A DNA stretch of 51,515 nt, from positions 1 through 51,515 of the forward strand of contig JADGHX010000009.1 of the NCBI GenBank assembly GCA_019683695.1, written 5' to 3'. Positions 16,909-25,623 of the stretch are shown one piece after another. Position 1 is the first letter of the stretch, and the number at the start of each line of letters is the position of its first letter. The DNA comes from Steroidobacteraceae bacterium. GTDB lineage: Bacteria; Pseudomonadota; Gammaproteobacteria; Steroidobacterales; Steroidobacteraceae. The position numbers and the translations under genes were made by a program. Below the pieces are notes generated by a model. It worked only from the letters and a program-made list of their open reading frames with translations, was not told the origin of the DNA and made no database searches.

Positions 16909-19026
16909 TCAGTTCTTCTTCCGCGCGGCGAGACCCTCGACGATGTACGCCGCAATGTCCCTCAGCTCATCGGCGGTGTACACGTTGGTGAAGGACGGCA
17001 TGTTGTTCTTGCCCGCCGCACTCACCTGAACGATGTGATCCGCGCTTTGCCCGGCGACGAGTGACGGCCCGCCACCGTGACCGCCCTCGCCGCTCTCACC
17101 GTGACACGGCAGACAGGCGGCCTTGTAGATCCGTTCGCCGTTGGCGCGATCCGGCGGACGCGCGGACCCCGCGGCCGCAGGCGGTGGCGCCGCGGCGGCG
17201 CCCGGCGGTGCGCCTGCAGGTGCCGGCTTGAGCGATTCGATCTTGCCGTCCAGCGAGAACAGCCAGATTCCGTCCCCGCGCTTGCCGTTGGCGAACACGC
17301 CGCCACCGGCATGCACGGCCACGAGCTGCCGGTCCTTGTGCTTGAACGTGGTGACCGTCGTGTTGACGCCGGCGTCCGTCATGAACTCCCAGAGCTTCGC
17401 GCCGGTGCGCTTGTCGAGCGCGGTGAGCCGGCCGTCGGCGCGACCGACGAAGAGCAGCCCGCCCTTCGTGACCACCGCGCCGCTGTAACAGATCTCGCGC
17501 CACTGCTGCCGCCACACGAGCTTGTTCGTGCGCACGTCCAGCGCGGCCAGGATGCCCGCATCGTCCACATCCGCCTGGGCGAAGCCGCCACCCATGTACA
17601 CCTTGCCGCCACCGGGCTCCTCGAGCTTCTCGCGCACCCAGAAGGTGCTGATGCGATCCGACGCGCAGACGTACAGCAGATGCGTTTCAGGGTCGTAGGC
17701 GCTCGGTGGCCAGTTCGCTCCGCCGAACGTGCCCGGCTTCACGGTCACGGGCTCGGTCCAGAACGGCGTGAAGATGCGCCCCTGATTCGGAATCTCGCCG
17801 GTGCCTTCGATGAGCCGCGCGCCTTCCGGAACAATGTCCACCTGCTGCGGAACGATGGCATCACCGATCGGATACGGCTGTGTGGCCGCGGTCGCCTGGC
17901 GCGGCTCCTGCAGAACGGGCCGCTCCTCGATGCCGATGAGCGGCTTGCCCGTCACGCGATCCAGGATGTAGGCCCAGCCCGTCTTCGAGACTTCGACCAG
18001 CCCCTTGCGCGGGCGCCCGTCGATGACCGCATCGAACAGGATGACGGGATTCGGCGAGTCGTAGTCCCAGATGTCGTGATGCACCTGCTGGAAATGCCAG
18101 CGGTACTTCCCCGTCTTCGCCTCGATGGCGACGATGGACACGGAGAACAGGTTGTCACCCGGCCGCACACCGCCGTGCAGATCCGGGCCGGGGTTGCCCG
18201 TCGAGAAGTACAGCAGGCCGAGCTCGGGATCCACGGCTGGGGTCTGCCACACCGGCGCGCCGCCGTGCTTCCAGGCATCGCTGTTCTGGGGCCACGTCTC
18301 ATGACCGAACTCGCCGGGACCGGGCACGGTGTAGAAGGTCCAGCGGAGCTTGCCCGTCTTCGCATCGAAGGCCTTCACGCGCCCGCGCGTCCCCATCTCA
18401 CCGCCGTTGAAGCCGGTGATGACGAGCCCGTCGTAGTACAGCGGTGCGGAGGTGATGGCGAACCCTTCCCGCCAGTCCTCGGCGGCCACCGACCAGATGA
18501 CCTTGCCCGTGCGCTGATCGAGCGCGGCGAGGCGCGCATCGGTGTGCCCGACGAACACCTTGCCCTCGCCGAGCGCCACGCCACGGCTCACCTTGCCGAT
18601 GGGGCTTCCCGCGCGCGGATCCGGATTGCCGTGGTAGGTCCAGAGGATGCGGCCGGTGTCCACATCGATGGCGAACACGTCGTTGACGCCGTTCGCCACG
18701 TAGAGCACGCCCTCATACGCCAGAATCTGCGCCTGACCGGCGTTGCCGGGGCCCGCACCGGAGCCCATGCTCGTGCGCCACAGCGCCTTGAGACCTGAGA
18801 TGTTCTCCCGATTCAGCAGCGTGAGCGGCGAATAGCGCTGGTTGTAGATCGTGCCGCCATTGGTGATCCAGTTTCTGGTCGGCAGCTCGGTGAGCTGCGC
18901 CGCCGTGAACGCCGGCGCAGGTTTGATCTCCGTGCCGCTCGCCGATGCCGCGGACGTGACGAGCGCCCCTGCTGTCAGACCCAACGCAACGAGAAAGCCT
19001 TTTCCGGCTCGCGCCCGTGTTCGCAT
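16909..19026 (-). CDS. PQQ-dependent dehydrogenase with C-terminal cytochrome c (PQQ-2)
   Basis: A 705-residue exported quinohemoprotein: signal peptide, PQQ propeller, an Ala/Pro/Gly-rich linker at about 605-630, and a cytochrome c domain (CLPCH, C638-C641-H642; Met ligand M676 in NNMPSF). The catalytic-Asp region IWDYDSPNP and the FGGANWPPSAYDP block are present. It differs from PQQ-1 in two places. The vicinal Cys pair is absent (SPIGKVSRG at that position), and the PQQ-contacting Glu aligns with Q98. It may therefore use a different substrate class or bind PQQ differently. A strong GAGGGGGGTGATC precedes the ATG. The gene follows the cassette 3 ankyrin gene after 214 bases and converges on the MBL-like gene. 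Confidence 0.9.
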   Translation of the reverse strand: MRTRARAGKGFLVALGLTAGALVTSAASASGTEIKPAPAFTAAQLTELPTRNWITNGGTIYNQRYSPLTLLNRENISGLKALWRTSMGSGAGPGNAGQAQILAYEGVLYVANGVNDVFAIDVDTGRILWTYHGNPDPRAGSPIGKVSRGVALGEGKVFVGHTDARLAALDQRTGKVIWSVAAEDWREGFAITSAPLYYDGLVITGFNGGEMGTRGRVKAFDAKTGKLRWTFYTVPGPGEFGHETWPQNSDAWKHGGAPVWQTPAVDPELGLLYFSTGNPGPDLHGGVRPGDNLFSVSIVAIEAKTGKYRWHFQQVHHDIWDYDSPNPVILFDAVIDGRPRKGLVEVSKTGWAYILDRVTGKPLIGIEERPVLQEPRQATAATQPYPIGDAIVPQQVDIVPEGARLIEGTGEIPNQGRIFTPFWTEPVTVKPGTFGGANWPPSAYDPETHLLYVCASDRISTFWVREKLEEPGGGKVYMGGGFAQADVDDAGILAALDVRTNKLVWRQQWREICYSGAVVTKGGLLFVGRADGRLTALDKRTGAKLWEFMTDAGVNTTVTTFKHKDRQLVAVHAGGGVFANGKRGDGIWLFSLDGKIESLKPAPAGAPPGAAAAPPPAAAGSARPPDRANGERIYKAACLPCHGESGEGGHGGGPSLVAGQSADHIVQVSAAGKNNMPSFTNVYTADELRDIAAYIVEGLAARKKN

Positions 19027-19240
19027 TTCGGATCACCCCCCTCGAGCGAGCCGCAAGGGCTCACGTTCAGCCGGGCGGAGCATAGGCGGGCAATCGATCC
19101 CGCAACAAATGCGCAAGCGTTCACACCCGATACGCGGGCAACCGCCGGCCTCTCCGCCACGAAAGCCGGGCGGATGGCGAGATGAATGCCTCCGGACGAG
19201 GAGTCGTTTGCGGTGAATGCGCGGAAGGCGCGGCGCGCGA

Positions 19241-20725
19241 CTACTCGTTGGCTGCGAGCAGCTTCTGAAGCAGCTTCGCCGTTTCGGGGCGCGGCTCTGC
19301 GGCCGCCACACCGATGCGTCCTGTCGGACCGGCCTTGCCCATCGCGACGTCGAGCGGCGTGATGCCGTTGCGATCCGCGGCTCGCAGGTTGGCGCCGTTG
19401 TCCGCCAGAAACTGCACGAACGCATTCCAGCCCCAGAGCGCTGCGCCATGCAGTGCCGTCTGGCCGTTGTCGCGAGTCGCGTTGATGTTGGCGCCCGCCT
19501 TGAGGAGCAGCTTCGCCGCCTCGATGCACTCCTGCTCGTTCCGGAAGCGCGCTCGCGTATCGATGGTGGTGGAGCCGACTCCGGCCGCGGCCATCAGGGG
19601 CGTGATGCGAAGATCATTCGGCAGATCCACCATCGCGCCATGCTCGAGAAGCAGACGAATCGCAGGCACGTCCCCGGCCTTGGCCGCACGGATCAAGGGA
19701 GTGGTGCCCACGGTGAGCATGCTGTCTCCGCCTCTGTCCTGCCCCAGCGAGCGGTAGGGCGGGAAGAGCTTGAGCTGCATGTTGGGATTCGCACCCGCCT
19801 TCAGCAGCAGCTCCATCACTTGCAAGGGCGTCGTCGCATCCGATGACGGGCGGTCCGGCCGGCCGCCGCGCGGCGTGGTGTTGTAATCCACCGTGGAATA
19901 GAGCGGCGCGCGGCCCCACATGTCCCACTTGTTCACGTCCGCGCCGGCCCGGATGAGATAGGCCGCCACGTCCCAGCGGGCATTCAGCGTCGCCATCAGC
20001 AGCGGGCTGATGTTTTCCGGATCGGCGAGATTGATGTCCGCCCCGCCCTTCACGAGCGCTTCGGCGCAGGCGACGCAGCCTTCACGCGCCGCGAGCAGCA
20101 GTGCCGTGAGCCCGCCCGGCGGGCGGTTCTGCGGGCGTGGCTCGGCGGTCACCCGGCGAGCCCAGTGGCGGATCTTCGAACGCGCGTTCACGTCCGCGCC
20201 GTGCTTGATGAGCAGCTTCACCATCTCCGGCCGGCTCTGCGCGGCCGCCCACATCAGCGCCGTTTGCCCGCGCCACTGCTCGCGCGCATTGACGTTGGCC
20301 CCGCGCGAGATGAGGAGCTTTGCCGCTTCGAGATGGTTGGTACGCGCCACCGTCATCAGGGCGGTCTGCCCTTCCGGGTTCGGCGATTCCACGTCCGCGC
20401 CCGCATCGAGCAGCAGCTTCAGCACCTGCACGTCGCCGATCTCGGCGGCTTCCTGGACCGGCGTGGTGCCGTAGTCGTTGGTCGCGCGAACGTCCGCGCC
20501 GGCCTTGATGAGTCGCTTCACGAGCTCCGCATCGCCCACGTGCGCGGCCCAGTGCAGCGCCGTTGTGCCATCGCTCGAACGCTCGTTCGCATCGGCGCCC
20601 TGCTCGAGACGCGCGAGCGCCTCGGCGCGATTCTCGCTGCGGATGGCCTCGATCAGCGAGGCCGCGCTCGACACGCCACTCGCGCAGAGAATCAGGGCCA
20701 ACGCGGCCCATCGCCACAGATGCAT
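19241..20725 (-). CDS. Exported ankyrin-repeat protein, cassette 3
   Basis: A 494-residue protein with a signal peptide (MHLWRWAALALILCASG...) and around ten ankyrin repeats (GTTALHWAAHVG, GQTALMTVA, GLTALLLAAREG, GRAPLYSTV, GQTALHGAALWG). AAAGG lies about 8 bases before the ATG. It carries the same two family-specific inserts as the other copies (VTAEPRPQNRPPGG and QLKLFPPYR...DRGGD). Its last repeats (ALHGAALWGWNAF) match cassette 1 more closely than cassette 2, hinting that copies 1 and 3 are the closer pair. It is the last gene of the cassette 3 operon, 43 bases after the DUF1552 stop. Confidence 0.87.
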   Translation of the reverse strand: MHLWRWAALALILCASGVSSAASLIEAIRSENRAEALARLEQGADANERSSDGTTALHWAAHVGDAELVKRLIKAGADVRATNDYGTTPVQEAAEIGDVQVLKLLLDAGADVESPNPEGQTALMTVARTNHLEAAKLLISRGANVNAREQWRGQTALMWAAAQSRPEMVKLLIKHGADVNARSKIRHWARRVTAEPRPQNRPPGGLTALLLAAREGCVACAEALVKGGADINLADPENISPLLMATLNARWDVAAYLIRAGADVNKWDMWGRAPLYSTVDYNTTPRGGRPDRPSSDATTPLQVMELLLKAGANPNMQLKLFPPYRSLGQDRGGDSMLTVGTTPLIRAAKAGDVPAIRLLLEHGAMVDLPNDLRITPLMAAAGVGSTTIDTRARFRNEQECIEAAKLLLKAGANINATRDNGQTALHGAALWGWNAFVQFLADNGANLRAADRNGITPLDVAMGKAGPTGRIGVAAAEPRPETAKLLQKLLAANE

Positions 20726-20768
20726 GATTCGACCTTTTTCGAGGACCGCGGCGCTTGCCGGGCGCGCG

Positions 20769-22088
20769 TCAGATTTCCGTGAACCGGCCCGTGCTGTCCC
20801 CGAAGGACTCCAGGTGCACGCCGACGCGGTCCATGAGCGCGAGATGCATGTTGGCGATGGGCGTGTGGTCCGGGTAGCGCAGGTGCTGGTTGCCTTTGAT
20901 CTTGCCGCAACCGCCGCCCACGATTGCGGTGGGCAGCGGGAAATGATCGTGCAGGTTGCTGTTGCTCATGTTGCTGCCGTACAGGATGACGGAGTGGTCC
21001 AGCATGGACCCTTCGCCATCGGGCATCTCGGCGAGCTTCTTCACGAAGCTGGCGAAGACCTCCGTATGCCAGGCCTGGAGCTTCGCGAGCCGATCCATCT
21101 TCTGGCGATTGTTCTGGTGATGCGAGAGCGGATGGAACGCATCGGAGATGCCGATGAAGGTGTAGGGCTGATTGCTCACCTCGGCCGCCATCATGAAGCT
21201 CGCGACGCGGGTGAGATTGGCCTGGAAGGCGAGCGCGAGCATGTCGAACATGATCTTGATGTGCTCGTCGAAGCGCGCCGGAATGCCGGCCGGCGCATCG
21301 GGCACCGTCACACCCGAGAGATCGCGCGAAGAGAGCTTCTGCACGCGCCGCTCGATTTCCCTCACCGTGCTGAGATAGTCGGAGAGCGTCGCGCGGTCCC
21401 GCGGGCCGAGCGTGCGTGCGAGATCCGCGGCATCCTGCCGCACGAGGTCGATGATGCTGGCGTTCTCGCGCGCGAGCAGCGCGCGCTCTTCCGCCGTGTC
21501 CCCCTGCCCGAAGAGCTGCTGGAAGAGCTTGCGCGGGTTGTGCTCCATCGGCAGCGGGGTCTCGGGGTCGCGGAAGGAAATCGTCTTGCCGTAGCTGCAC
21601 CCGTAGTTGCGATCGCAGGAGCCTTCGCCGCCCTGCTCTTCCGTCGCGAGCTCCAGTGAGGGCAGCGGCGTATCCTGCCCGATGTGCTTCGCGACGATCT
21701 GGTCCACGGTGATGCCGCCATGCGGCTCGTGACTGATGCGAGGCGGAACGCAGCTGAGCCAGGTGCCCGGCGTGATGGCGTGCACGGGCGTGGCGATCGC
21801 GGACTTGTTCTCGAGGCCGCTCACGACCGTGAGGTATTTCTGGAACGGCTTCAGGGGCGCGAGGATGGGCGGCAGGTCGAAGTCGCGGCCTTCCTTCTGA
21901 GGCGTCCACTTGCCCATCACCGCGCCGTGCGGAAAGTAGATGAACGCCATGCGCGGCTTCGGCGCCGCGGCCGTCTTCGCCACCGCGGTGGCGGCGGGCA
22001 CCATGGCATCGAGCAGCGGCAACCCGATGCTCGCGCCCATGCCGCGCAACACGGTTCGACGGCTCAGATGCTTCTTCAGGATGAACAT
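20769..22088 (-). CDS. DUF1552 family protein with Tat signal, cassette 3
   Basis: A 439-residue DUF1552 protein with the twin-arginine leader (SRRTVLRG), YFPHGA, the Cys pair CDRNYGC, AFHPLSHHQNN for the HxxSHH motif, and GSNMSNSNLH near the end. GAGGGG lies about 6 bases before the ATG. It is 28 bases downstream of the DUF1592 stop. Compared with copy 1, the GSNMSNSDRH motif has Asn in place of Asp (GSNMSNSNLH), a small change in an otherwise invariant block. Exported; function unknown. Confidence 0.9.
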   Translation of the reverse strand: MFILKKHLSRRTVLRGMGASIGLPLLDAMVPAATAVAKTAAAPKPRMAFIYFPHGAVMGKWTPQKEGRDFDLPPILAPLKPFQKYLTVVSGLENKSAIATPVHAITPGTWLSCVPPRISHEPHGGITVDQIVAKHIGQDTPLPSLELATEEQGGEGSCDRNYGCSYGKTISFRDPETPLPMEHNPRKLFQQLFGQGDTAEERALLARENASIIDLVRQDAADLARTLGPRDRATLSDYLSTVREIERRVQKLSSRDLSGVTVPDAPAGIPARFDEHIKIMFDMLALAFQANLTRVASFMMAAEVSNQPYTFIGISDAFHPLSHHQNNRQKMDRLAKLQAWHTEVFASFVKKLAEMPDGEGSMLDHSVILYGSNMSNSNLHDHFPLPTAIVGGGCGKIKGNQHLRYPDHTPIANMHLALMDRVGVHLESFGDSTGRFTEI

Positions 22089-22116
22089 CTCCTGCCCCTC
22101 TCTCGCTGGCCTGGCC

Positions 22117-24588
22117 TCACCGGGCCAGGGCTGTCTTCTGTCCGGGTTGCGATGCCTCCCCGGCGAGCTCGCTCATGAGGAAGGCATCGCTGCGAACAAT
22201 GCCGAGCACGATGGCCGACAGGCGGTAATCCTGCCGTGCGGCCTCCCGGACGATCGCCCGGACGCGCGGCATATCGTAATACTTCAGTCCGCGCCCGAGG
22301 GCGAACGTCATGAGGTGCTCCGTGAAAGTCTGCACGAACTGCTCGGAGCGCTGCACCAGCGCATTGCGCAGATCGTCCGGTCCGTGGAGCGGCGTGCCAT
22401 CCGAGAGCTGCCCGGTGGCGTCGATGGGCACGCCGGCATCGATGTCCTTCTCGCGCCACTGACCGATCGCGTTGAAGTTCTCGAGCGCAAGGCCCAACGG
22501 GTCGATCACGCCATGGCAGTTGTTGCACGAAGGCGTGTTGCGATGGGTCTCCAGCCGCTCGCGCACGGTGAGCGCTTTCTCGCCCTCCTGCGTCTCCACG
22601 AATGCCTGCACGTTCGGCGGCGGTGCGGCCGGCGGCGTTCCGAGGAACTTCTCCAGGATGTACGCGCCGCGAATCACGGGCGTGGTGCGGTTCGCGTAGG
22701 AGGTCGCCATGAGGAACGCGCCCTTGCCGAGCAGCCCCCACCGATAGGAATTCTTCAGCTCCACGCGCTGGAAACGGCCGCCGCGCACGCTCTTGATGCC
22801 GTAGTGAAGCGCGAGGCGCTCGTTCACGAACGTGTGATTCGCCGTCAGCAGGTCCACGACGCTGCGATCGCTCTCGAACACGCTCGCGATGAAGAGCTCG
22901 AGCTCTTTCTCGAAGGCGTCGATCAGATCCGCCGAATACTGCGGGAAGAGGTTCGGGTCCGGATCGACGAGCCGCAGGCCCTGCACGTTCAGCCACTGGA
23001 ACGCGAAGTTGGTGACGAGCGAGCGCGCCCGCGGGTCCGCCAGCATGCGGCGCACCTGCGCTTCGAGCACCGCCGGCTCGTGGAGCCTGTTCTCGTTGCC
23101 GAGCCGGATCAGCTCGTCATCCGGCGGCCGGCTCCACAGGAAGAACGACAGGCGCGACGCGAGATCGATGTCGCTGATGCGGAACACCTGGCCCGGCCGC
23201 GCATCCGCCGGCGGATGATGCGAGCGATACAGGAACTTCGGGCTGACCAGGATCGCCATGATGCCCTTCTGGATGCCGGTCTCGAACCCGCCCTGCGCGT
23301 GGCCCTCCCGGTAGAAGGCCATGGCGCCTTCGAGGTCCGCGCTCGTCACGGGACGGCGGAACGCCTTGCGCGCAATGCTCGAGAGAATCTGCTCGGCACA
23401 CGGCTGCTCCTCCGCCGCGCTCGCGGGATAGCAGACGAAGATCTTTCGGCGGCTCGGCGTCTCGCTCACCCCCTTCGGGTTGAACGGTCCCTTGATCTCC
23501 ACGTTGCTGATGCGCGGACCATCCGAATTGCCATTCACGTGCAGGCCGACACCGGCGACCGGCACGAAGAGGTGCAGCGGCTCGTCCGATTCGGCGGCGG
23601 TCTTCGCGAGGAAGGTGATGCCGACACGGTGCGAACCCGCCTTCACGAAGCGGCGGATGTTCTTGAAGCGGTCGTTGATGCGGGCGACGCCGGCGGCCTG
23701 CTCGACGTCCACGGCTTCCAGATCTTCCTCGCCGCCGAGCTTTGCCTCGAATACGCGCTCGTCATCCACGGTGATGATGAGCGTGTAGGGATCCATCACG
23801 CCCCAGAGGTAGCCCGCGCCGATGAGGCCGTTGATGGTGAACTCGTATTCGCCATCGGCCGGGAAGTAATGCTCGATGAGCATGCCGCCGCGTGTGCCCA
23901 ACGGCAGCCCCTCGTGGTGCATGTAATGGTTCGCGTTCGGAGCGCCGGGATAAATCGTGCTCTGCGGGCGCGCATGCGCATTGCCCAGCGCATCGATGCT
24001 CACCTGCCGCGCGGCCGACAGATATTGCTCCAGGAACGCGGGCGAGACTTTCAGCACGTCCGCCGCGTTGTCGAAGCCGTCGCTCTTGTCGTCCCGGGGC
24101 AGCAGCGTGGTGGGATCGATCTTGAGGCCGAGGATGTCCTCGATGGCGTTCGCGTACTCGGTGCGGTTCAGGCGATGCAGGCCGACATGCCCGGGCGGGC
24201 GATGCCCGGCAGACTGCCGGTCGAGGAAGCTCTCCATGGCCGACACGAACTGCATGCGCGCCGCGGCGTCCGGCTGCGGATTTCCCGGCGGAGGCATGAG
24301 CGAGCCCCGGAGCTTGCGCACGGCCTTCTCCCACATTTCCGGATCGTCCCCGGCCGTCTCCGGCTGCAGGATGTCGAAGGCGACGCCACCGGCCCAGTCC
24401 GTGGCGTTGTGACACTTGACGCAATAGTCCTGCAGCAAGTGCCAGTTCGCGGCGAGTGCCTCATGCGGATTCGCCGCACCGTTCTGCACGGCCGTTTCGG
24501 TTGTCGGCCGCGCTTGCGCACCCCACGCGCCCTGCGCCATCACAAGGAGGCCGGCGAGCGCGGCGAAATGCATTCTGCGTAACGTCAT
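22117..24588 (-). CDS. DUF1592/DUF1588/DUF1585 diheme protein, cassette 3
   Basis: A 823-residue protein with the family layout: leader, heme site CVKCH (C56-C59-H60), DUF1587-type LHRLNRTEYANAIEDIL, DUF1595 (RKAFRRPVT), DUF1592 (LASRLSFFLWS), DUF1588 (RGAYILEKFLGTPP), second heme site CNNCH (C688-C691-H692), then DUF1585 (LMTFALGRGLKYYDMP). The start could be the ATG at 24588 or the one five codons on (24573), which gives a shorter leader. Only 4 bases separate it from the MBL stop, so translation of the pair is likely coupled, more tightly than in cassette 1. The two heme motifs are preserved in all three copies, which argues that the hemes matter. Confidence 0.88.
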   Translation of the reverse strand: MTLRRMHFAALAGLLVMAQGAWGAQARPTTETAVQNGAANPHEALAANWHLLQDYCVKCHNATDWAGGVAFDILQPETAGDDPEMWEKAVRKLRGSLMPPPGNPQPDAAARMQFVSAMESFLDRQSAGHRPPGHVGLHRLNRTEYANAIEDILGLKIDPTTLLPRDDKSDGFDNAADVLKVSPAFLEQYLSAARQVSIDALGNAHARPQSTIYPGAPNANHYMHHEGLPLGTRGGMLIEHYFPADGEYEFTINGLIGAGYLWGVMDPYTLIITVDDERVFEAKLGGEEDLEAVDVEQAAGVARINDRFKNIRRFVKAGSHRVGITFLAKTAAESDEPLHLFVPVAGVGLHVNGNSDGPRISNVEIKGPFNPKGVSETPSRRKIFVCYPASAAEEQPCAEQILSSIARKAFRRPVTSADLEGAMAFYREGHAQGGFETGIQKGIMAILVSPKFLYRSHHPPADARPGQVFRISDIDLASRLSFFLWSRPPDDELIRLGNENRLHEPAVLEAQVRRMLADPRARSLVTNFAFQWLNVQGLRLVDPDPNLFPQYSADLIDAFEKELELFIASVFESDRSVVDLLTANHTFVNERLALHYGIKSVRGGRFQRVELKNSYRWGLLGKGAFLMATSYANRTTPVIRGAYILEKFLGTPPAAPPPNVQAFVETQEGEKALTVRERLETHRNTPSCNNCHGVIDPLGLALENFNAIGQWREKDIDAGVPIDATGQLSDGTPLHGPDDLRNALVQRSEQFVQTFTEHLMTFALGRGLKYYDMPRVRAIVREAARQDYRLSAIVLGIVRSDAFLMSELAGEASQPGQKTALAR

Positions 24589-24592
24589 GACC

Positions 24593-25546
24593 TTAGCGTG
24601 TAACGCGGCGAATCTCGCCTACGTGATACCAGGCGCCGTCGTACGCCATGCGGAGAAACACGTCGGGGTTGCCCCATTGCGCGTCGAAATCCCGCGTGGG
24701 ACGCGAGGCGAGGAACTCCTCGTAGGTCTCGCCCTTGTAGTAGCTCTCGCCTATCTTCGAGAGCACGGTGAAACACATGTCGAGCTGCGATCGCAGATCC
24801 GCCCGCGTCAGCACCGGGCCCGCGCCCGGAATGATGCGAGTGTTGTCGTCTGCCTTCGCGATGAGGGTCTTCAGGCCGCTGACCATCCCGCCCAGCCAGC
24901 CGCCGGTGCAGTAATCGACGACCGGATATCGGCCGACGCAGGCAACGTCCCCCGCCACCAGCACGTTCTGGTTCGGGAAGAAGACATAGATGTCGCCATC
25001 CGTGTGGGCCTGAGGCAGGTGGCCGTATTCGAGCGTCTCGTTTCCGAAACCGAGATGCTGCGTGTCGTAGAAGAAGGTCTTGTTGGGCAGCGCGCGGGCG
25101 GGCAGCGGCGGATACGTGCGGTCCTCCCACTTCGAAAGGACTTCAGTACCCAGCCACAGCCGGGTGTTCTCGTGCGCGATGATGGTGGCGCCGGCCTTGC
25201 CGAGCGCCTCGTTCGAGCCGGTGTGATCCCAGTGCCAGTGCGTGTTCACCAGGGTTTGCACACCGCGACGGCCCGTTTCCTGGGCGACGAGGCGCAACAG
25301 CTCGGAGGACTGCTCCGCGCGTCCTCCGTCGACCAGCAGAACGCCGTCCGATGAGGTGGCCGCCACGACATTTCCGCCTGCACCTTCGATGAGCAAGAGG
25401 TCATCACTCAGGCGCGTTGCGCGTAGCGCGGAGGCCTTGGTGCGGGCGTGCGCCACACCGGTGCCGATCGCAGACAGGCCCGCGCTCCCCCACGAGAGGG
25501 TCACTGCGCTGGCCAATGACGCTCGCAGCAGATGCCGTCGATTCAA
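24593..25546 (-). CDS. Metallo-beta-lactamase-fold hydrolase with Tat signal, cassette 3
   Basis: About 317 residues from a TTG start at 25546, giving a Tat leader that begins NRRHLLRAS. The metal site is complete: HWHWDH (H103-H108), the His in AHTDGD and the Asp in VAGD. An ATG at 25675 would add 43 residues, but that stretch contains the promoter (25593-25623) and a 17-base palindrome and reads as non-coding, so I prefer TTG. It heads the cassette 3 operon. Compared with cassette 1 it carries a few extra Cys residues (VGRYPVVDYC and DMCF). Substrate unknown. It could be a lactonase, thioesterase-like or quinoprotein-associated hydrolase. Confidence 0.82.
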   Translation of the reverse strand: MNRRHLLRASLASAVTLSWGSAGLSAIGTGVAHARTKASALRATRLSDDLLLIEGAGGNVVAATSSDGVLLVDGGRAEQSSELLRLVAQETGRRGVQTLVNTHWHWDHTGSNEALGKAGATIIAHENTRLWLGTEVLSKWEDRTYPPLPARALPNKTFFYDTQHLGFGNETLEYGHLPQAHTDGDIYVFFPNQNVLVAGDVACVGRYPVVDYCTGGWLGGMVSGLKTLIAKADDNTRIIPGAGPVLTRADLRSQLDMCFTVLSKIGESYYKGETYEEFLASRPTRDFDAQWGNPDVFLRMAYDGAWYHVGEIRRVTR

Positions 25547-25559
25547 TTTCCGTACCCAG

Positions 25560-25576
25560 GGGCACCCCGGGTGCCC
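25560..25576. promoter_or_regulatory. Perfect 17-base palindrome in the cassette 3 leader
   Basis: GGGCACCC-C-GGGTGCCC has 8-base arms around one base. It lies just downstream of the expected transcription start and 14 bases before the TTG. It could be a repressor operator or an RNA hairpin masking the ribosome site. Confidence 0.55.
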
Positions 25577-25592
25577 GTCGATTCGGACCGGG

Positions 25593-25623
25593 TTTATAGC
25601 ACCGGGAACGCTCGTATTTTCAA
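25593..25623 (-). promoter_or_regulatory. Sigma-70-like promoter of the cassette 3 operon
   Basis: On the minus strand TTGAAA (25618-25623) and TATAAA (25593-25598) are 19 bases apart. A TG one base before the -10 makes an extended -10 element, which offsets the long spacer. Transcription would start near 25586, leaving a leader of about 40 bases before the TTG codon. Two CCGGA boxes 13 bases apart (25647 and 25660 on the plus strand) lie further upstream. Confidence 0.55.

Larger units (their letters stand above)
19241..25546 (-). other. Cassette 3 (MBL, DUF1592, DUF1552, ankyrin)
   Basis: Third paralogous unit, in the same order as cassette 1 and all on the minus strand. It has the clearest promoter of the three. 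Confidence 0.85.
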
